Below, piece after piece: positions 27,318 through 36,400 of a stretch of 64,000 nt of DNA. Position numbers and translations under genes: made by a program. How positions within the stretch are numbered: the first letter of the stretch is position 1; the number at the start of each line of letters is the position of its first letter. The notes beneath the pieces are model-generated. The model was not told where the DNA came from. It did no database searches and saw nothing but the letters and a program-made list of their open reading frames with translations. Source of the stretch: Streptomyces sp. TLI_053 (GTDB taxonomy: Bacteria > Actinomycetota > Actinomycetes > Streptomycetales > Streptomycetaceae); the NCBI RefSeq assembly GCF_900105395.1, contig NZ_LT629775.1, forward strand, positions 3,056,501-3,120,500, given 5' to 3'.

Positions 27318-27483
27318 GGATCCTTCAGCCATTACGGAGGCAAGCAGAGGAAGCCGGTGCGAGTCCGGCGCGGTCCCGCCACTGTCACCGGGGAGCACGA
27401 CCGGAGTTCAGCCACGGAGGGCCGTCAGCGGCCGCCGGAAGGCCCGGGAGCGCGTCCGACCCGGGAGCCAGGAGACTCTCGCC
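27318..27483 (+). ncRNA. Cobalamin riboswitch (AdoCbl-type aptamer)
   Basis: The hallmark pieces occur in order: AAGCCGGTGCGAGTCCGGC (27351-27369), GCGGTCCCGCCACTGT (27370-27385), ACCGGGGAGC, and the B12 box GCCAGGAGAC (27467-27476). Binding of adenosylcobalamin would repress the downstream cob operon, here most likely by masking ribosome access because no obvious terminator follows. The stretch before it (27025-27317) is GC-rich and holds no supported gene. Confidence 0.95.
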
Positions 27484-27532
27484 CCCGGTACGTCGATCCA
27501 GGGCGCGGACCCTGAGTGAGGACACGCACGCG

Positions 27533-27613
27533 ATGCAGGCTGCCCCGCCGGGCCGGGACCTCCCCCCGAGCACTCCGCCGACCGCGCCACCCGCCCTCCC
27601 TTGCGCCCGCTGA
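27533..27613 (+). CDS. Possible 26-codon leader ORF between riboswitch and cobD
   Basis: An ATG with GTGAGG about 11 bases upstream opens a 26-codon, proline-rich frame (MQAAPPGRDLPPSTPPTAPP onward) that closes at TGA 27611-27613, 13 bases inside cobD. cobD itself seems to begin with a weak TTG lacking a good ribosome site, so this frame could deliver ribosomes by coupling. The peptide resembles no family known to me and could be chance. Confidence 0.3.
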   Translation: MQAAPPGRDLPPSTPPTAPPALPCAR

Positions 27614-28572
27614 CCCGGGCCGCCGCGTTCGGCGCGGGCGCCGTCGCCGGGTACCTGGCCGACGCCCGGTTCGGCGATCCGCGCCGCGGCCACCCGGTGG
27701 CCGGCTTCGGCAGCGCGGCCGGTCGGCTGGAGCGGCTGCTGTGGCGCGACGACCGCGCGGCCGGCACCGCCTACACCGCGCTGTGCGTGGGCGCCGTCGC
27801 GGCCGGCGCGGTGGCCGCCGACCGGCTGCTGGCCCGACGGCCGCTCGGCCGGGCCGCGCTCGCCGCCGCCGCGACCTGGACGGTGCTCGGCGGCACCTCG
27901 CTGACCCGGGAGGCCCGCACCGTCGGCCGCGCGCTGACGGCCGGTGACCTGACGGCGGCCCGGGAACGGCTGCCGCACCTGTGCGGACGCGACCCGAGCG
28001 CCCTGGACGAGCAGCAGATCGCCCGCGCGGTGGTCGAGTCGGTGGCCGAGAACACCGCCGACGCCGTGGTGAACGCCCTGGTCTGGGGCGGCCTGGCCGG
28101 TACCCCGGGGCTGCTGGCGTTCCGCGCCGTGAACACCCTGGACGCGATGGTCGGTCACCGCTCGCCGCGCTACGCCCGGTTCGGCTGGGCCTCGGCCCGG
28201 CTGGACGACGTGGCGGGCTGGCCGGGCGCCCGGCTGACCGCGCTGCTGACGGTGGCCGCCGCCCCCGAACCGGGCACCGCCTGGCGGATCTGGCGGCGGG
28301 ACGGCTCCGCGCACCCCAGCCCCAACGCCGGCCAGGCCGAGTCGGCCTTCGCCGGCGCGGTCGGCGTCCGCCTCGGCGGGACGCTCCGGTACGGCGATCG
28401 CACGGAGCACCGGCCGGTGCTCGGTGAGGGGCTGCGCCCGGTCGGGGTGGACGACATCGAGCGGGCCTGCGTGCTCTCCCGGCGGGTGGGCGCGCTGGCC
28501 CTGGGTACGACCGTCGCCGGGCACCTGCTGCTGCGGGCGGCGCTGATCAGGAAGCGGAGGTACCGGGCATGA
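27601..28572 (+). CDS. cobD: Adenosylcobinamide-phosphate synthase CobD/CbiB
   Basis: The 323-residue membrane protein contains the diagnostic DARFGDPRRGHPVAGFG (residues 21-37), SLTREARTV, RLPHLCGRDPSALDEQQIARAVVESVAENTADAVV and LAFRAVNTLDAMVGHRSPRYARFGWASARLDDVA stretches. It attaches aminopropanol phosphate to adenosylcobyrate. The start is TTG 27601, because the in-frame region upstream to a stop at 27517 has no ATG or GTG. It is the first structural gene under the riboswitch, with an ATGA overlap to cobQ. Confidence 0.94.
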   Translation: MRPLTRAAAFGAGAVAGYLADARFGDPRRGHPVAGFGSAAGRLERLLWRDDRAAGTAYTALCVGAVAAGAVAADRLLARRPLGRAALAAAATWTVLGGTSLTREARTVGRALTAGDLTAARERLPHLCGRDPSALDEQQIARAVVESVAENTADAVVNALVWGGLAGTPGLLAFRAVNTLDAMVGHRSPRYARFGWASARLDDVAGWPGARLTALLTVAAAPEPGTAWRIWRRDGSAHPSPNAGQAESAFAGAVGVRLGGTLRYGDRTEHRPVLGEGLRPVGVDDIERACVLSRRVGALALGTTVAGHLLLRAALIRKRRYRA

Positions 28573-30107
28573 GCAAGGCACTGCTGGTCGCCGGGACGAC
28601 CTCGGACGCCGGCAAGAGCGTGGTCACGGCGGGCATCTGCCGCTGGCTGGCGCGGCAGGGGGTCTCGGTCGCGCCGTTCAAGGCGCAGAACATGTCGCTG
28701 AACTCCTTCGTCACCGCCGACGGAGCCGAGATCGGCCGCGCCCAGGTGATGCAGGCGCAGGCCGCCCGGGTCGAGCCGGAGGCGGCGATGAACCCGGTGC
28801 TGCTCAAGCCCGGCGCGAACGGCCGCAGCCAGGTGGTGCTGCTGGGCCGCCCGGTCGCCGAGGTCGGCGCGCTGGACTACCGCGAACGCAAGCCGCTGCT
28901 GCTGGAACGCGCCCTGGAGTGCCTGGCCGACCTGCGCCGCCGCTTCGACGTGGTGGTCTGCGAGGGCGCCGGCTCGCCCACCGAGATCAACCTGCGGGAC
29001 CGGGACATCGCCAACATGGGCCTGGCCACCGCGGCCGGCCTGCCGGTCGTCGTGGTCGGGGACATCGACCGCGGCGGCGTGTTCGCGGCCATGTACGGGA
29101 CGCTGGCGCTGCTGTCGGCGGAGGACCAGCGGCACGTGGCCGGCTGGTTCGTCAACAAGTTCCGCGGCGACGCACGGCTGCTGGCCCCCGGGCTGGAGAT
29201 GCTGCGGGAGCTGACCGGGCGTCCGGTGCTCGGCACCCTGCCGATGCTGCCGGACCTCTGGCTGGACGCGGAGGACTCGCTCGACCTGTCCACCGTCGTC
29301 GACCGGACCGCCGCGCGCGGCCCGCTGGGCGCCGACGTGCTGCGGGTGGCGGTGCTGCGCTTCCCCCGGCTGTCCAACTTCACCGACCTGGACGCGCTCG
29401 CCCAGGAACCCGGTGTGCTGGTCCGCTGGGCCACCAGGCCGGAGGAGCTGGCCGACGCCGACCTGGTGGTGCTGCCCGGCACCCGGGCCACCGTCGCCGA
29501 CCTCGGCTGGCTGCGCGAGCGCGGCTTCGAACCGGTGCTGAGGGCCCGGGCGGCGGCCGGGCTGCCGGTGCTGGGCGTCTGCGGCGGCTACCAGATGCTG
29601 GCCGGCTCGATCGTCGACGAGGTCGAGTCGAAGGCGGGCCCGGTGGAGGGCCTCGGGCTGCTGCCGACGTCCGTGCGCTTCGGCGTGGAGAAGGTGCTCG
29701 GCCGGCCCGTCGGCGAGGCGTTCGGGGAGCGGGTCGAGGGCTACGAGATCCACCACGGCATCGTCGCGGTCGAGGGCGGGGAGGCCTTCATCTCCGATGA
29801 CGACGGACAGAGCCTCGACGGGTGCCGGGTGGGTTCCGTCCTGGGCACCACCTGGCACGGCGCGCTGGAGAACGACGGCTTCCGGCGCGCGCTGCTGCGC
29901 GAGGTCGCGACGGCGGCCGGCCGGGCGTTCGTCCCCGCGCCGGACACCTCCTTCACCGACGCGCGGGAGGCCCGGCTCGACCGGCTGGGCGAACTGATCG
30001 AGGAACACGCCGACACCGACGCGCTGTGGAAGCTGATCGAGGGCGGGGTGCCGGCGGCCGGATCGCTGCCGTTCCTTCCGCCCGGAGCCCCTGGGGAGCA
30101 TGCATGA
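28569..30107 (+). CDS. cobQ: Cobyric acid synthase
   Basis: The 512-residue protein has the P-loop-like LLVAGTTSDAGKSVVTAG at its N-terminus, then APFKAQNMSLNSFVT and CEGAGSPTEINL. The C-terminal class I glutamine amidotransferase domain has the nucleophile Cys338 in GVCGGYQML and EIHHG. It amidates four side-chain carboxylates of adenosylcobyrinate diamide using glutamine and ATP. It overlaps cobD and the chelatase gene by ATGA junctions, so translation is coupled through three genes. Confidence 0.96.
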   Translation: MSKALLVAGTTSDAGKSVVTAGICRWLARQGVSVAPFKAQNMSLNSFVTADGAEIGRAQVMQAQAARVEPEAAMNPVLLKPGANGRSQVVLLGRPVAEVGALDYRERKPLLLERALECLADLRRRFDVVVCEGAGSPTEINLRDRDIANMGLATAAGLPVVVVGDIDRGGVFAAMYGTLALLSAEDQRHVAGWFVNKFRGDARLLAPGLEMLRELTGRPVLGTLPMLPDLWLDAEDSLDLSTVVDRTAARGPLGADVLRVAVLRFPRLSNFTDLDALAQEPGVLVRWATRPEELADADLVVLPGTRATVADLGWLRERGFEPVLRARAAAGLPVLGVCGGYQMLAGSIVDEVESKAGPVEGLGLLPTSVRFGVEKVLGRPVGEAFGERVEGYEIHHGIVAVEGGEAFISDDDGQSLDGCRVGSVLGTTWHGALENDGFRRALLREVATAAGRAFVPAPDTSFTDAREARLDRLGELIEEHADTDALWKLIEGGVPAAGSLPFLPPGAPGEHA

Positions 30108-32296
30108 GTGACGTCCGATACCCGTTCACCGCGATCGTCGGCATGGCCGACCTGCGGCTCGGCCTGCTGCTGAACGCCGTCTCCCCGGCGGTCGGCGGGG
30201 TGCTGGTGCGCGGCGAGAAGGGCACCGCCAAGTCGACCATGGTGCGCGCGCTGGCCGGGCTGCTGCCCTCCATCGCGACCGTCGACGGCTGCCGCTTCGC
30301 CTGCGACCCGGCCGGCCCGGACCCGCAGTGCCCGGACGGCGCGCACGGCGGAGGCACGTCCTCGGAGCGCCCGGCCGAGCTGGTCGAGCTGCCGGTCGGC
30401 GTCTCCGAGGACCGGATCGTCGGCTCGCTGGACCTCGAGCGCGCGCTGTCCGAGGGCGTCAAGGCGTACGAGCCGGGGCTGCTGGCCCGGGCGCACCGCG
30501 GCGTGCTCTACATCGACGAGGTCAACCTGCTCCAGGACCACGTGGTGGACCTGCTGCTGGACGCCGCCGCGATGGGCCGCTCCTACGTGGAGCGCGAGGG
30601 CGTGTCGGTGCGGCACGCGGCGCGCTTCCTGCTGGTCGGCACGATGAACCCGGAGGAGGGCGAGCTGCGGCCGCAGCTGCTCGACCGGTTCGGCCTGACG
30701 GTGGAGATCGCCGCCACCCGGGAGCCGGTGGAGCGCGCCGAGGTGGTCCGCCGCCGGCTCGCCTACGACGCCGACCCGGCCGCCTTCGCCGGCCGCTTCG
30801 CCGCGGACGAGCGGGCGCTCGCCGACCGGATCACCGCCGCCCGCGAGCTGCTGCCGCAGGTGGAGCTGACCGACGCCGCCCTGCGGCAGATCACCGCCGT
30901 CTGCGCGGCGTTCGAGGTGGACGGACTGCGCGCGGACATCGTGATGGCCCGGACCGCCGTCGCGCTGGCCGCCTGGGCGGGCCGGACCGAGGTACTGGCG
31001 GAGGACGTCCGCAAGGCCGCCCGGCTGGCGCTGCCGCACCGGCGGCGGCGCAACCCCTTCGACGCCCCCGGGCTGGACGAGGAGCAGTTGGACCGGGTGC
31101 TGGAGGAGCACGCCGAGCCGGAGCCCGAGGAGCCGCAGCCGCCGCAGGAGCCCGAGGAGGACCCGGACCCGGAGGGCGGTCCCGAGGGCGACGGCCCCGA
31201 GGGTGACGGCCCGCAGGACGGCGGCCCCGACGGCGGCGGTGGCGGCGGCGCACCCGAGCCGTCCGGCCAGGACGGCCCCGACGGCCCGACGGCCGAGGCG
31301 CCGGACGCCCCGGCCCAGGACGACGCCCCGGCCCCGCAGCCGGTCCCGCTCCAGCCGCCGTCCCCCGCCCGGGAGACGGCACCGGTCGCGGCCGGCGACC
31401 CGTACCGGACCCGGCTGTTCGCCGTGGACGGCACCGGGCGCGGCGCCCAGGGCCGCCGCTCCCCCGCCGAGACCGACAGCGGTCACACCATCAGGGCCCG
31501 CCGCCCGCGCGGCCGGCTCGCCCGGCTGCACCTGAGCGCCACCCTGCGCGCCGCCGCCCCGCACCAGCTGGCGCGCGGCCGGTCCTCCCGGGCCCTGGTC
31601 CTGCACAAGGACGACTTCCGCGAGCAGGTGCGCCAGGGGCGGGAGTCCAACCTGGTGCTGTTCGTGGTGGACGCCTCCGGCTCGATGGCGGCCCGGCAGC
31701 GGATGACCGCGGTCAAGGGCGCGGTGCTGTCGCTGCTGATGGACGCCTACCAGCGCCGGGACAAGATCGGCATGATCACCTTCCGGGGCTCGGACGCCGA
31801 GCTGGTGCTGCCGCCGACCTCCTCGGTGGAGGTCGGCGCGGCCCGGCTGGAGTCGCTGCCCACCGGCGGCCGTACCCCGCTGGCGGCCGGACTGCTGCGG
31901 GCGCACGAGGTGCTGCGGGTCGAGCGGCTGCGCGACCCGGACCGCCGCCCGCTGCTGGTCGTGGTGACCGACGGCCGGGCCACCGGCGCCCGGGACGCCG
32001 TCGCGCGGTCGCACCGGGCGGCCGGACTGCTGGCCGGGCAGGGCGTGGCGAGCGTGGTGCTGGACTGCGAGTCCGGCCCGGTCCGGCTCGGCCTGGCCCG
32101 CACCCTGGCCGACCGGCTCCGCGCCACCGCCGTGACCCTGGACGAGCTGCGCGCCGACGGCGTCGCCTCACTGGTCCGCGACAGCCGGGGCGGGAACCGT
32201 CCGAGCGGCTCCGCCTCTGCTTCCTCCGCTTCTGCTTCCTCTGCCTCCGCTTCCTCTGCTTCCTCTGCTTCTCCTGCTTCGCGAAAGGCGGCCTGA
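30104..32296 (+). CDS. Putative cobaltochelatase: fused ChlI-type AAA+ and ChlD-type VWA protein
   Basis: The 730-residue protein starts at MSDVRYPFTAIVG. Its N-terminal AAA+ ATPase (ChlI/BchI-like) has Walker A GEKGTAKST at about residues 38-46 and Walker B GVLYIDEVNLL. An acidic, Pro/Gly/Asp-rich linker spans about 335-440. A C-terminal von Willebrand A domain has the MIDAS motif DASGSM at Asp523. It would power Co insertion together with a CobN-type subunit, which is not in this window. The C-terminus is an odd Ser/Ala repeat (about residues 704-725) written with AT-richer TCT/GCT/TCC codons, a recent simple-repeat expansion. Confidence 0.9.
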   Translation: MSDVRYPFTAIVGMADLRLGLLLNAVSPAVGGVLVRGEKGTAKSTMVRALAGLLPSIATVDGCRFACDPAGPDPQCPDGAHGGGTSSERPAELVELPVGVSEDRIVGSLDLERALSEGVKAYEPGLLARAHRGVLYIDEVNLLQDHVVDLLLDAAAMGRSYVEREGVSVRHAARFLLVGTMNPEEGELRPQLLDRFGLTVEIAATREPVERAEVVRRRLAYDADPAAFAGRFAADERALADRITAARELLPQVELTDAALRQITAVCAAFEVDGLRADIVMARTAVALAAWAGRTEVLAEDVRKAARLALPHRRRRNPFDAPGLDEEQLDRVLEEHAEPEPEEPQPPQEPEEDPDPEGGPEGDGPEGDGPQDGGPDGGGGGGAPEPSGQDGPDGPTAEAPDAPAQDDAPAPQPVPLQPPSPARETAPVAAGDPYRTRLFAVDGTGRGAQGRRSPAETDSGHTIRARRPRGRLARLHLSATLRAAAPHQLARGRSSRALVLHKDDFREQVRQGRESNLVLFVVDASGSMAARQRMTAVKGAVLSLLMDAYQRRDKIGMITFRGSDAELVLPPTSSVEVGAARLESLPTGGRTPLAAGLLRAHEVLRVERLRDPDRRPLLVVVTDGRATGARDAVARSHRAAGLLAGQGVASVVLDCESGPVRLGLARTLADRLRATAVTLDELRADGVASLVRDSRGGNRPSGSASASSASASSASASSASSASPASRKAA

Positions 32297-32302
32297 GCCG
32301 AC

Positions 32303-32908
32303 ATGCCCAAGGGTGTCCCCGAGAGCGTTCCCGACGACGGCCTGACGACCCGCCAGCGCCGTACCCAGCCGATCACCGCCGTGCACACCGGGCCCGGCAA
32401 GGGCAAGTCCACCGCCGCGTTCGGCATGGCCCTGCGGGCCTGGAACCAGGGCTGGTCGGTCGGGGTGTTCCAGTTCGTGAAGTCCGCCAAGTGGAAGGTC
32501 GGCGAGGAGAACGCGCTGCGCGTGCTCGGCGCCTCCGGCGAGGGCGGCACCGTCGACTGGCACAAGATGGGCTCCGGCTGGTCCTGGATCCAGCGCACCG
32601 GCGAGATGGAGCTGGACAGCGAGGCGGCGGCCAAGGAGGGCTGGGAGCAGGTCAAGCGCGACCTCGCCGCCGAGACCTACCGCTTCTACGTGCTGGACGA
32701 GTTCACCTACCCGATGCACTGGGGCTGGATCGACCCGGCGGAGGTGGTGGCCGTGCTCAAGGACCGCCCGGGCAGCCAGCACGTCGTCATCACCGGCCGG
32801 TACGCGCCGGAGCTGCTGACCGACGCGGCCGACCTGGTCACCGAGATGACCAAGGTCAAGCACCCGATGGACGCCGGCCGCAAGGGCCAGCGCGGCATCG
32901 AGTGGTAG
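32303..32908 (+). CDS. cobO: Cob(I)yrinic acid a,c-diamide adenosyltransferase
   Basis: The 201-residue protein starts at MPKGVPESVPDDG, 6 bases after the chelatase stop. It has the CobO P-loop VHTGPGKGKSTAAFGMALRA, then GVFQFVKSAKWKVGEENAL, FYVLDEFTYPMHWGWID and VVITGRYAPELLTDAADLVTEM. It adds the 5'-deoxyadenosyl group to Co(I) corrinoids. Length and motif order match the CobA/BtuR family fully. Confidence 0.96.
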   Translation: MPKGVPESVPDDGLTTRQRRTQPITAVHTGPGKGKSTAAFGMALRAWNQGWSVGVFQFVKSAKWKVGEENALRVLGASGEGGTVDWHKMGSGWSWIQRTGEMELDSEAAAKEGWEQVKRDLAAETYRFYVLDEFTYPMHWGWIDPAEVVAVLKDRPGSQHVVITGRYAPELLTDAADLVTEMTKVKHPMDAGRKGQRGIEW

Positions 32909-32971
32909 CGCGCCGGGTCCGTCGGACCCGCCGCGCGTCCCGGTAGTACCAGCGAGAGAAGCAGCAGCACC

Positions 32972-34411
32972 GTGAACATCCCCCGTCTCGTCGTCGCGGC
33001 GCCCTCCTCGGGCGCCGGCAAGACCACGATCGCCACCGGCCTGATCGCCGCGCTCGCCGCCCGCGGGCTGGCGGTCTCGCCGCACAAGGTCGGCCCGGAC
33101 TACATCGACCCGGGCTACCACGGCCTGGCCGCCGGCCGGCCGGGCCGCAACCTGGACGCGTTCATGTGCGGGCCGGAGCGGGTCGCACCACTGTTCCTGC
33201 ACGGCGCGGCCGGGGCGGACGTGGCGGTGGTCGAGGGTGTGATGGGGCTGTTCGACGGTGCCTCCGGGCGCGGCGAGCTGGCGTCCACCGCGCACGTGTC
33301 GAAGCTGCTGCGGGCGCCGGTGGTGCTGGTGGTGGACGCCTCCTCGCAGTCCCGGTCGGTGGCGGCGCTGGTGCACGGCTTCGCCTCCTGGGACCCGGAG
33401 GTCCGACTGGCCGGGGTGATCCTCAACCGGGTCGCCTCCGACCGGCACGAACTGCTGCTGCGCGAGGCCCTGGAGGAGGGCTCCGGGGTGCCGGTGCTGG
33501 GCTCGGTGCGGCGCTCGGCGGCGGTCGCCACGCCCTCCCGGCACCTGGGGCTGATCCCGGCGGTGGAGCGTTCGGCGCAGGCCCTGCGGGCGGTGGCCGA
33601 CATGGGCGAACTGGTCGCCGCCTCGGTGGACCTGGACGCGGTGCTGGCGCTGGCCCGCACCGCACCGCCGCTGTCCGCGCAGCCGTGGGACCCGGCCCGC
33701 GAGGTGGCCGCGGTCGCCGCCGGCCCCGGTCCGGCTTCCGGTGCGACCCCCGGTCCGGCCTCCGGTGCGGCTTCCGGTGCGGCGCGGCCGAGGATCGCGG
33801 TGGCCGGGGGTGCGGCGTTCTCCTTCTCGTACGCCGAGAACACCGAACTGCTGACCGCCGCCGGCGCCGAGGTGGTGCCCTTCGACCCGCTCCACGCCGA
33901 CACCCTGCCGGAGGGCACGGCGGGCCTGGTGATCGGCGGCGGCTTCCCCGAGCTGTACGTCCGGGAACTCAGCGCGAACGGGCAACTGCGGGCGGCGATC
34001 GCGGCGTTCGCCGCCGCGGGCGGACCGGTCGCGGCCGAGTGCGCCGGACTGCTCTACCTCGGGCGGGAGCTGGACGGCCTGCCGATGTGCGGAGTGCTGG
34101 ACACCTCGGCCCGGATGACCGAGCGGCTGACGCTCGGGTACCGGGAGGCGGTCGCGCTGCACGACTCGGTGCTGGCGCCGACCGGCGCGCGGCTGCGCGG
34201 GCACGAGTTCCACCGCACGGTCTGCGAGCCCGGTGCCGGCGAACGGCCCGCCTGGGGCTGGCGGCTGCCGGACGGCCCCCGCACCGAGGGATTCGCGGGC
34301 GCGCCGGGGGCACCGAACATTCACGCTTCGTATCTGCACCTGCACTGGGCGGGATACCCGCAGCTCGCCGCCTCCTTCACTGCGGCCGCCGCCGCGCACC
34401 GGGCCGGCTGA
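32972..34411 (+). CDS. cobB: Cobyrinate (or hydrogenobyrinate) a,c-diamide synthase
   Basis: The 479-residue protein starts at GTG. Its N-terminal ATPase domain contains VVAAPSSGAGKTTIATGLI, VGPDYIDPGYH and VEGVMGLFDG. The C-terminal glutamine amidotransferase domain (from about residue 272) has IGGGFPELY, the nucleophile Cys in AAECAGLLYL and the late GHEFHRT. It amidates the a and c side chains of the corrin. The two domains are joined by a repetitive Gly-Pro-Ala-Ser linker (about residues 248-268) encoded by tandem DNA copies. It is the last gene of the riboswitch operon. Confidence 0.95.
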   Translation: MNIPRLVVAAPSSGAGKTTIATGLIAALAARGLAVSPHKVGPDYIDPGYHGLAAGRPGRNLDAFMCGPERVAPLFLHGAAGADVAVVEGVMGLFDGASGRGELASTAHVSKLLRAPVVLVVDASSQSRSVAALVHGFASWDPEVRLAGVILNRVASDRHELLLREALEEGSGVPVLGSVRRSAAVATPSRHLGLIPAVERSAQALRAVADMGELVAASVDLDAVLALARTAPPLSAQPWDPAREVAAVAAGPGPASGATPGPASGAASGAARPRIAVAGGAAFSFSYAENTELLTAAGAEVVPFDPLHADTLPEGTAGLVIGGGFPELYVRELSANGQLRAAIAAFAAAGGPVAAECAGLLYLGRELDGLPMCGVLDTSARMTERLTLGYREAVALHDSVLAPTGARLRGHEFHRTVCEPGAGERPAWGWRLPDGPRTEGFAGAPGAPNIHASYLHLHWAGYPQLAASFTAAAAAHRAG

Positions 34412-34628
34412 GCGGGCCGGTGGCCGGTCCGACGGCCCTTCGGGTCTGGTGCTTTGGCCGTCCGGAGCGTCAGAATAGGGACAGACAACCGCATATCGTC
34501 CTTTTCGCAACCGGTACCGGCCAGACCCGACCGCCTTTCGGCGAGCCGACCGATTGCCGGCGACCGCCCACTCGGCGGGGCGCCGAACACGCCCCGGCGG
34601 GGCGAGCAGGCTCGAAGGAGCCGTCACC

Positions 34629-36110
34629 ATGCGTTACACCTTAACCCCGCTGCATCACCGTCCCACCGCCCATGACCGTCCGCACCCGTGCCCTGTCCCG
34701 CTGTCACCGGCCGCGCTGGACGAGCTGCATGACGAGTACCGGGACCTGATCGACTCCCGGCGCCTCCCGGACGGCATCTCCTTCGCCCAGTACTACCGCG
34801 TGCTGCGGACCCAGTGGCGCGGCGAGAACGTCGTCGGCCTCGACGACGGCGCCGTCCGGCCCGGTCCGCGCGGCGACGCCCAGCTCATCGACCACCCGTC
34901 GGAGAAGCTCAAGGGCGTCGTCCCCACCCTGGTGCTGCTGGTGGACTTCCCCGACCAGCCGCACGACCCGGCCCGCACCGTCGAGCACTTCGAGCAGTTG
35001 CTGTTCAGCTCCGGAACGTTCCCGACCGGCTCGATGCGCGACTACTACCGCCGCGTCAGCGGCTTCGACCCCGCCGCCCCGGCCGCCGGGGGCATCGACG
35101 TCCAGGGCGAGGTGCACGGCTGGTTCCGGCTGCCGAACCCGCTCTCCTTCTACGCCAACCACATGTCCGGCCAGGACTCCGGGGCCTTCCCCCGGAACGA
35201 GGTGGGCATGGCGGCCGACGCCGTGAAGCTCGCCCTCGACAACGGCGTGACGTTCCCCGAGAAGCTGGACGTCCTGGGCGAGGGCGCCGTCACGGCGCTG
35301 TTCGTCGTCCACGCCGGCCGCGGCGCCGAGGCCGTCCCGAAGGTCCAGCGGCCGGACGCGCTGTGGAGCGCCAAGTGGGCCTTCCAGCCCGGCTTCCCGA
35401 CCGATTCGAGCCTGACCGTCCCCACCTTCCTCACCGTCCCCGAGGACTGCCGGGTCGGCGTCTGCTGCCACGAGTGGGGCCATCTGGCCGGCCGCTGGGC
35501 CGACTTCTACGACACCGGGGACCCGAGGGTGGAGGCCGTCTCCAACGGCCTCGGCGACTACTGCCTGATGGCCTCCGGCTCCTGGGGCGGCCCGGACCAG
35601 GCGCACGCCGGCGACCGGCCGGTGTACCCGAACGGCATGCTCCGGATGTTCCACGACTGGACCCGCCCGCAGCGGATCACCAGCACCACCAAGGACATCG
35701 TCCTGCGCCCGGTCTCCGAGGGCGGCGACATCCTGACCGTCCGCAGCCCGCGGATGCACCCCAAGCAGTACCTCGTGGTCGAGTACCGCCGCCAGAGCGG
35801 CCAGGACGAGTTCCTCCCGGACCAGGGCGTCGCCGTCTACGTGGTGGACGAGTCCGTCGACAACGTCAACGACGAGAACCGCCTGGCCATCGAGCTGATG
35901 CAGGCCGACGGGCGGCGCGACCTGGCGGACTCCCTCGTGCCCAACCGCGGCGACCAGGACGACCTCTACCCGTCGCTCGGCAACAACCTGCTCGGCGAGC
36001 ACAGCACCCCGGCGCTGAACGAGCCGGGCGGCGCCTGGAGCGGCGTCACCATCGAGGTCGCCGGGACCCCGGGGGACGACCGGATGGAGGTCAGCGTGAC
36101 CGTCGAGTGA
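34629..36110 (+). CDS. M6-family-like zinc metalloprotease with a TTA codon
   Basis: The 493-residue protein starts at [19 protein letters not shown], with AAGGAG 8 bases upstream. The zinc site HEWGH is in [15 protein letters not shown] (about residue 280), followed by DFYDTGDPR and [11 protein letters not shown], as in M6 (immune inhibitor A-like) peptidases. A beta-rich C-terminal part follows. No signal peptide or membrane segment is visible, unusual for this mostly secreted family. Codon 5 is TTA (34641-34643), which would tie translation to bldA tRNA and hence to development. It stands alone downstream of the cob operon. Confidence 0.82.
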   Translation: MRYTLTPLHHRPTAHDRPHPCPVPLSPAALDELHDEYRDLIDSRRLPDGISFAQYYRVLRTQWRGENVVGLDDGAVRPGPRGDAQLIDHPSEKLKGVVPTLVLLVDFPDQPHDPARTVEHFEQLLFSSGTFPTGSMRDYYRRVSGFDPAAPAAGGIDVQGEVHGWFRLPNPLSFYANHMSGQDSGAFPRNEVGMAADAVKLALDNGVTFPEKLDVLGEGAVTALFVVHAGRGAEAVPKVQRPDALWSAKWAFQPGFPTDSSLTVPTFLTVPEDCRVGVCCHEWGHLAGRWADFYDTGDPRVEAVSNGLGDYCLMASGSWGGPDQAHAGDRPVYPNGMLRMFHDWTRPQRITSTTKDIVLRPVSEGGDILTVRSPRMHPKQYLVVEYRRQSGQDEFLPDQGVAVYVVDESVDNVNDENRLAIELMQADGRRDLADSLVPNRGDQDDLYPSLGNNLLGEHSTPALNEPGGAWSGVTIEVAGTPGDDRMEVSVTVE

Positions 36111-36351
36111 GCGTCACCGTCGGGTGAACGTCGACGGAGTGCTCGGCCGAGCCGTCGGGCAACCCTTCGGCCGAGCCGTCGAACAGAACCACCCGCTCCG
36201 CTCCGGGAGCGTCCGAACGACTGTGGGCCGCCCCGGAGCGGACCGGGACGACCGCCGCCCCGCCCGCCGTTCCGGGCAGCGGCCCCGCCGGTGGCTCCGG
36301 CGCGGCCGCTCCGGTACGGACCGAGAGGCCGGCCCGGGCAGCGGCGGCGGT

Positions 36352-36400
36352 CCCGTCCCCCTGAGCCGTCCCGGACGCCGGGACGGCTCAGGGGGACGGG
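36352..36400. terminator. Bidirectional terminator overlapping the histidine kinase stop
   Basis: A 23-bp perfect stem (36352-36374 with 36378-36400) with a 3-base loop overlaps the TGA at 36388-36390 of the minus-strand kinase. It also ends plus-strand transcription from the metalloprotease. The 240 bases before it hold no supported gene. Confidence 0.88.

Noticed and set aside
29741..32014. 757-codon antisense frame across cobQ and the chelatase
   Set aside because: Antisense shadow; the forward frame carries Walker and MIDAS motifs.
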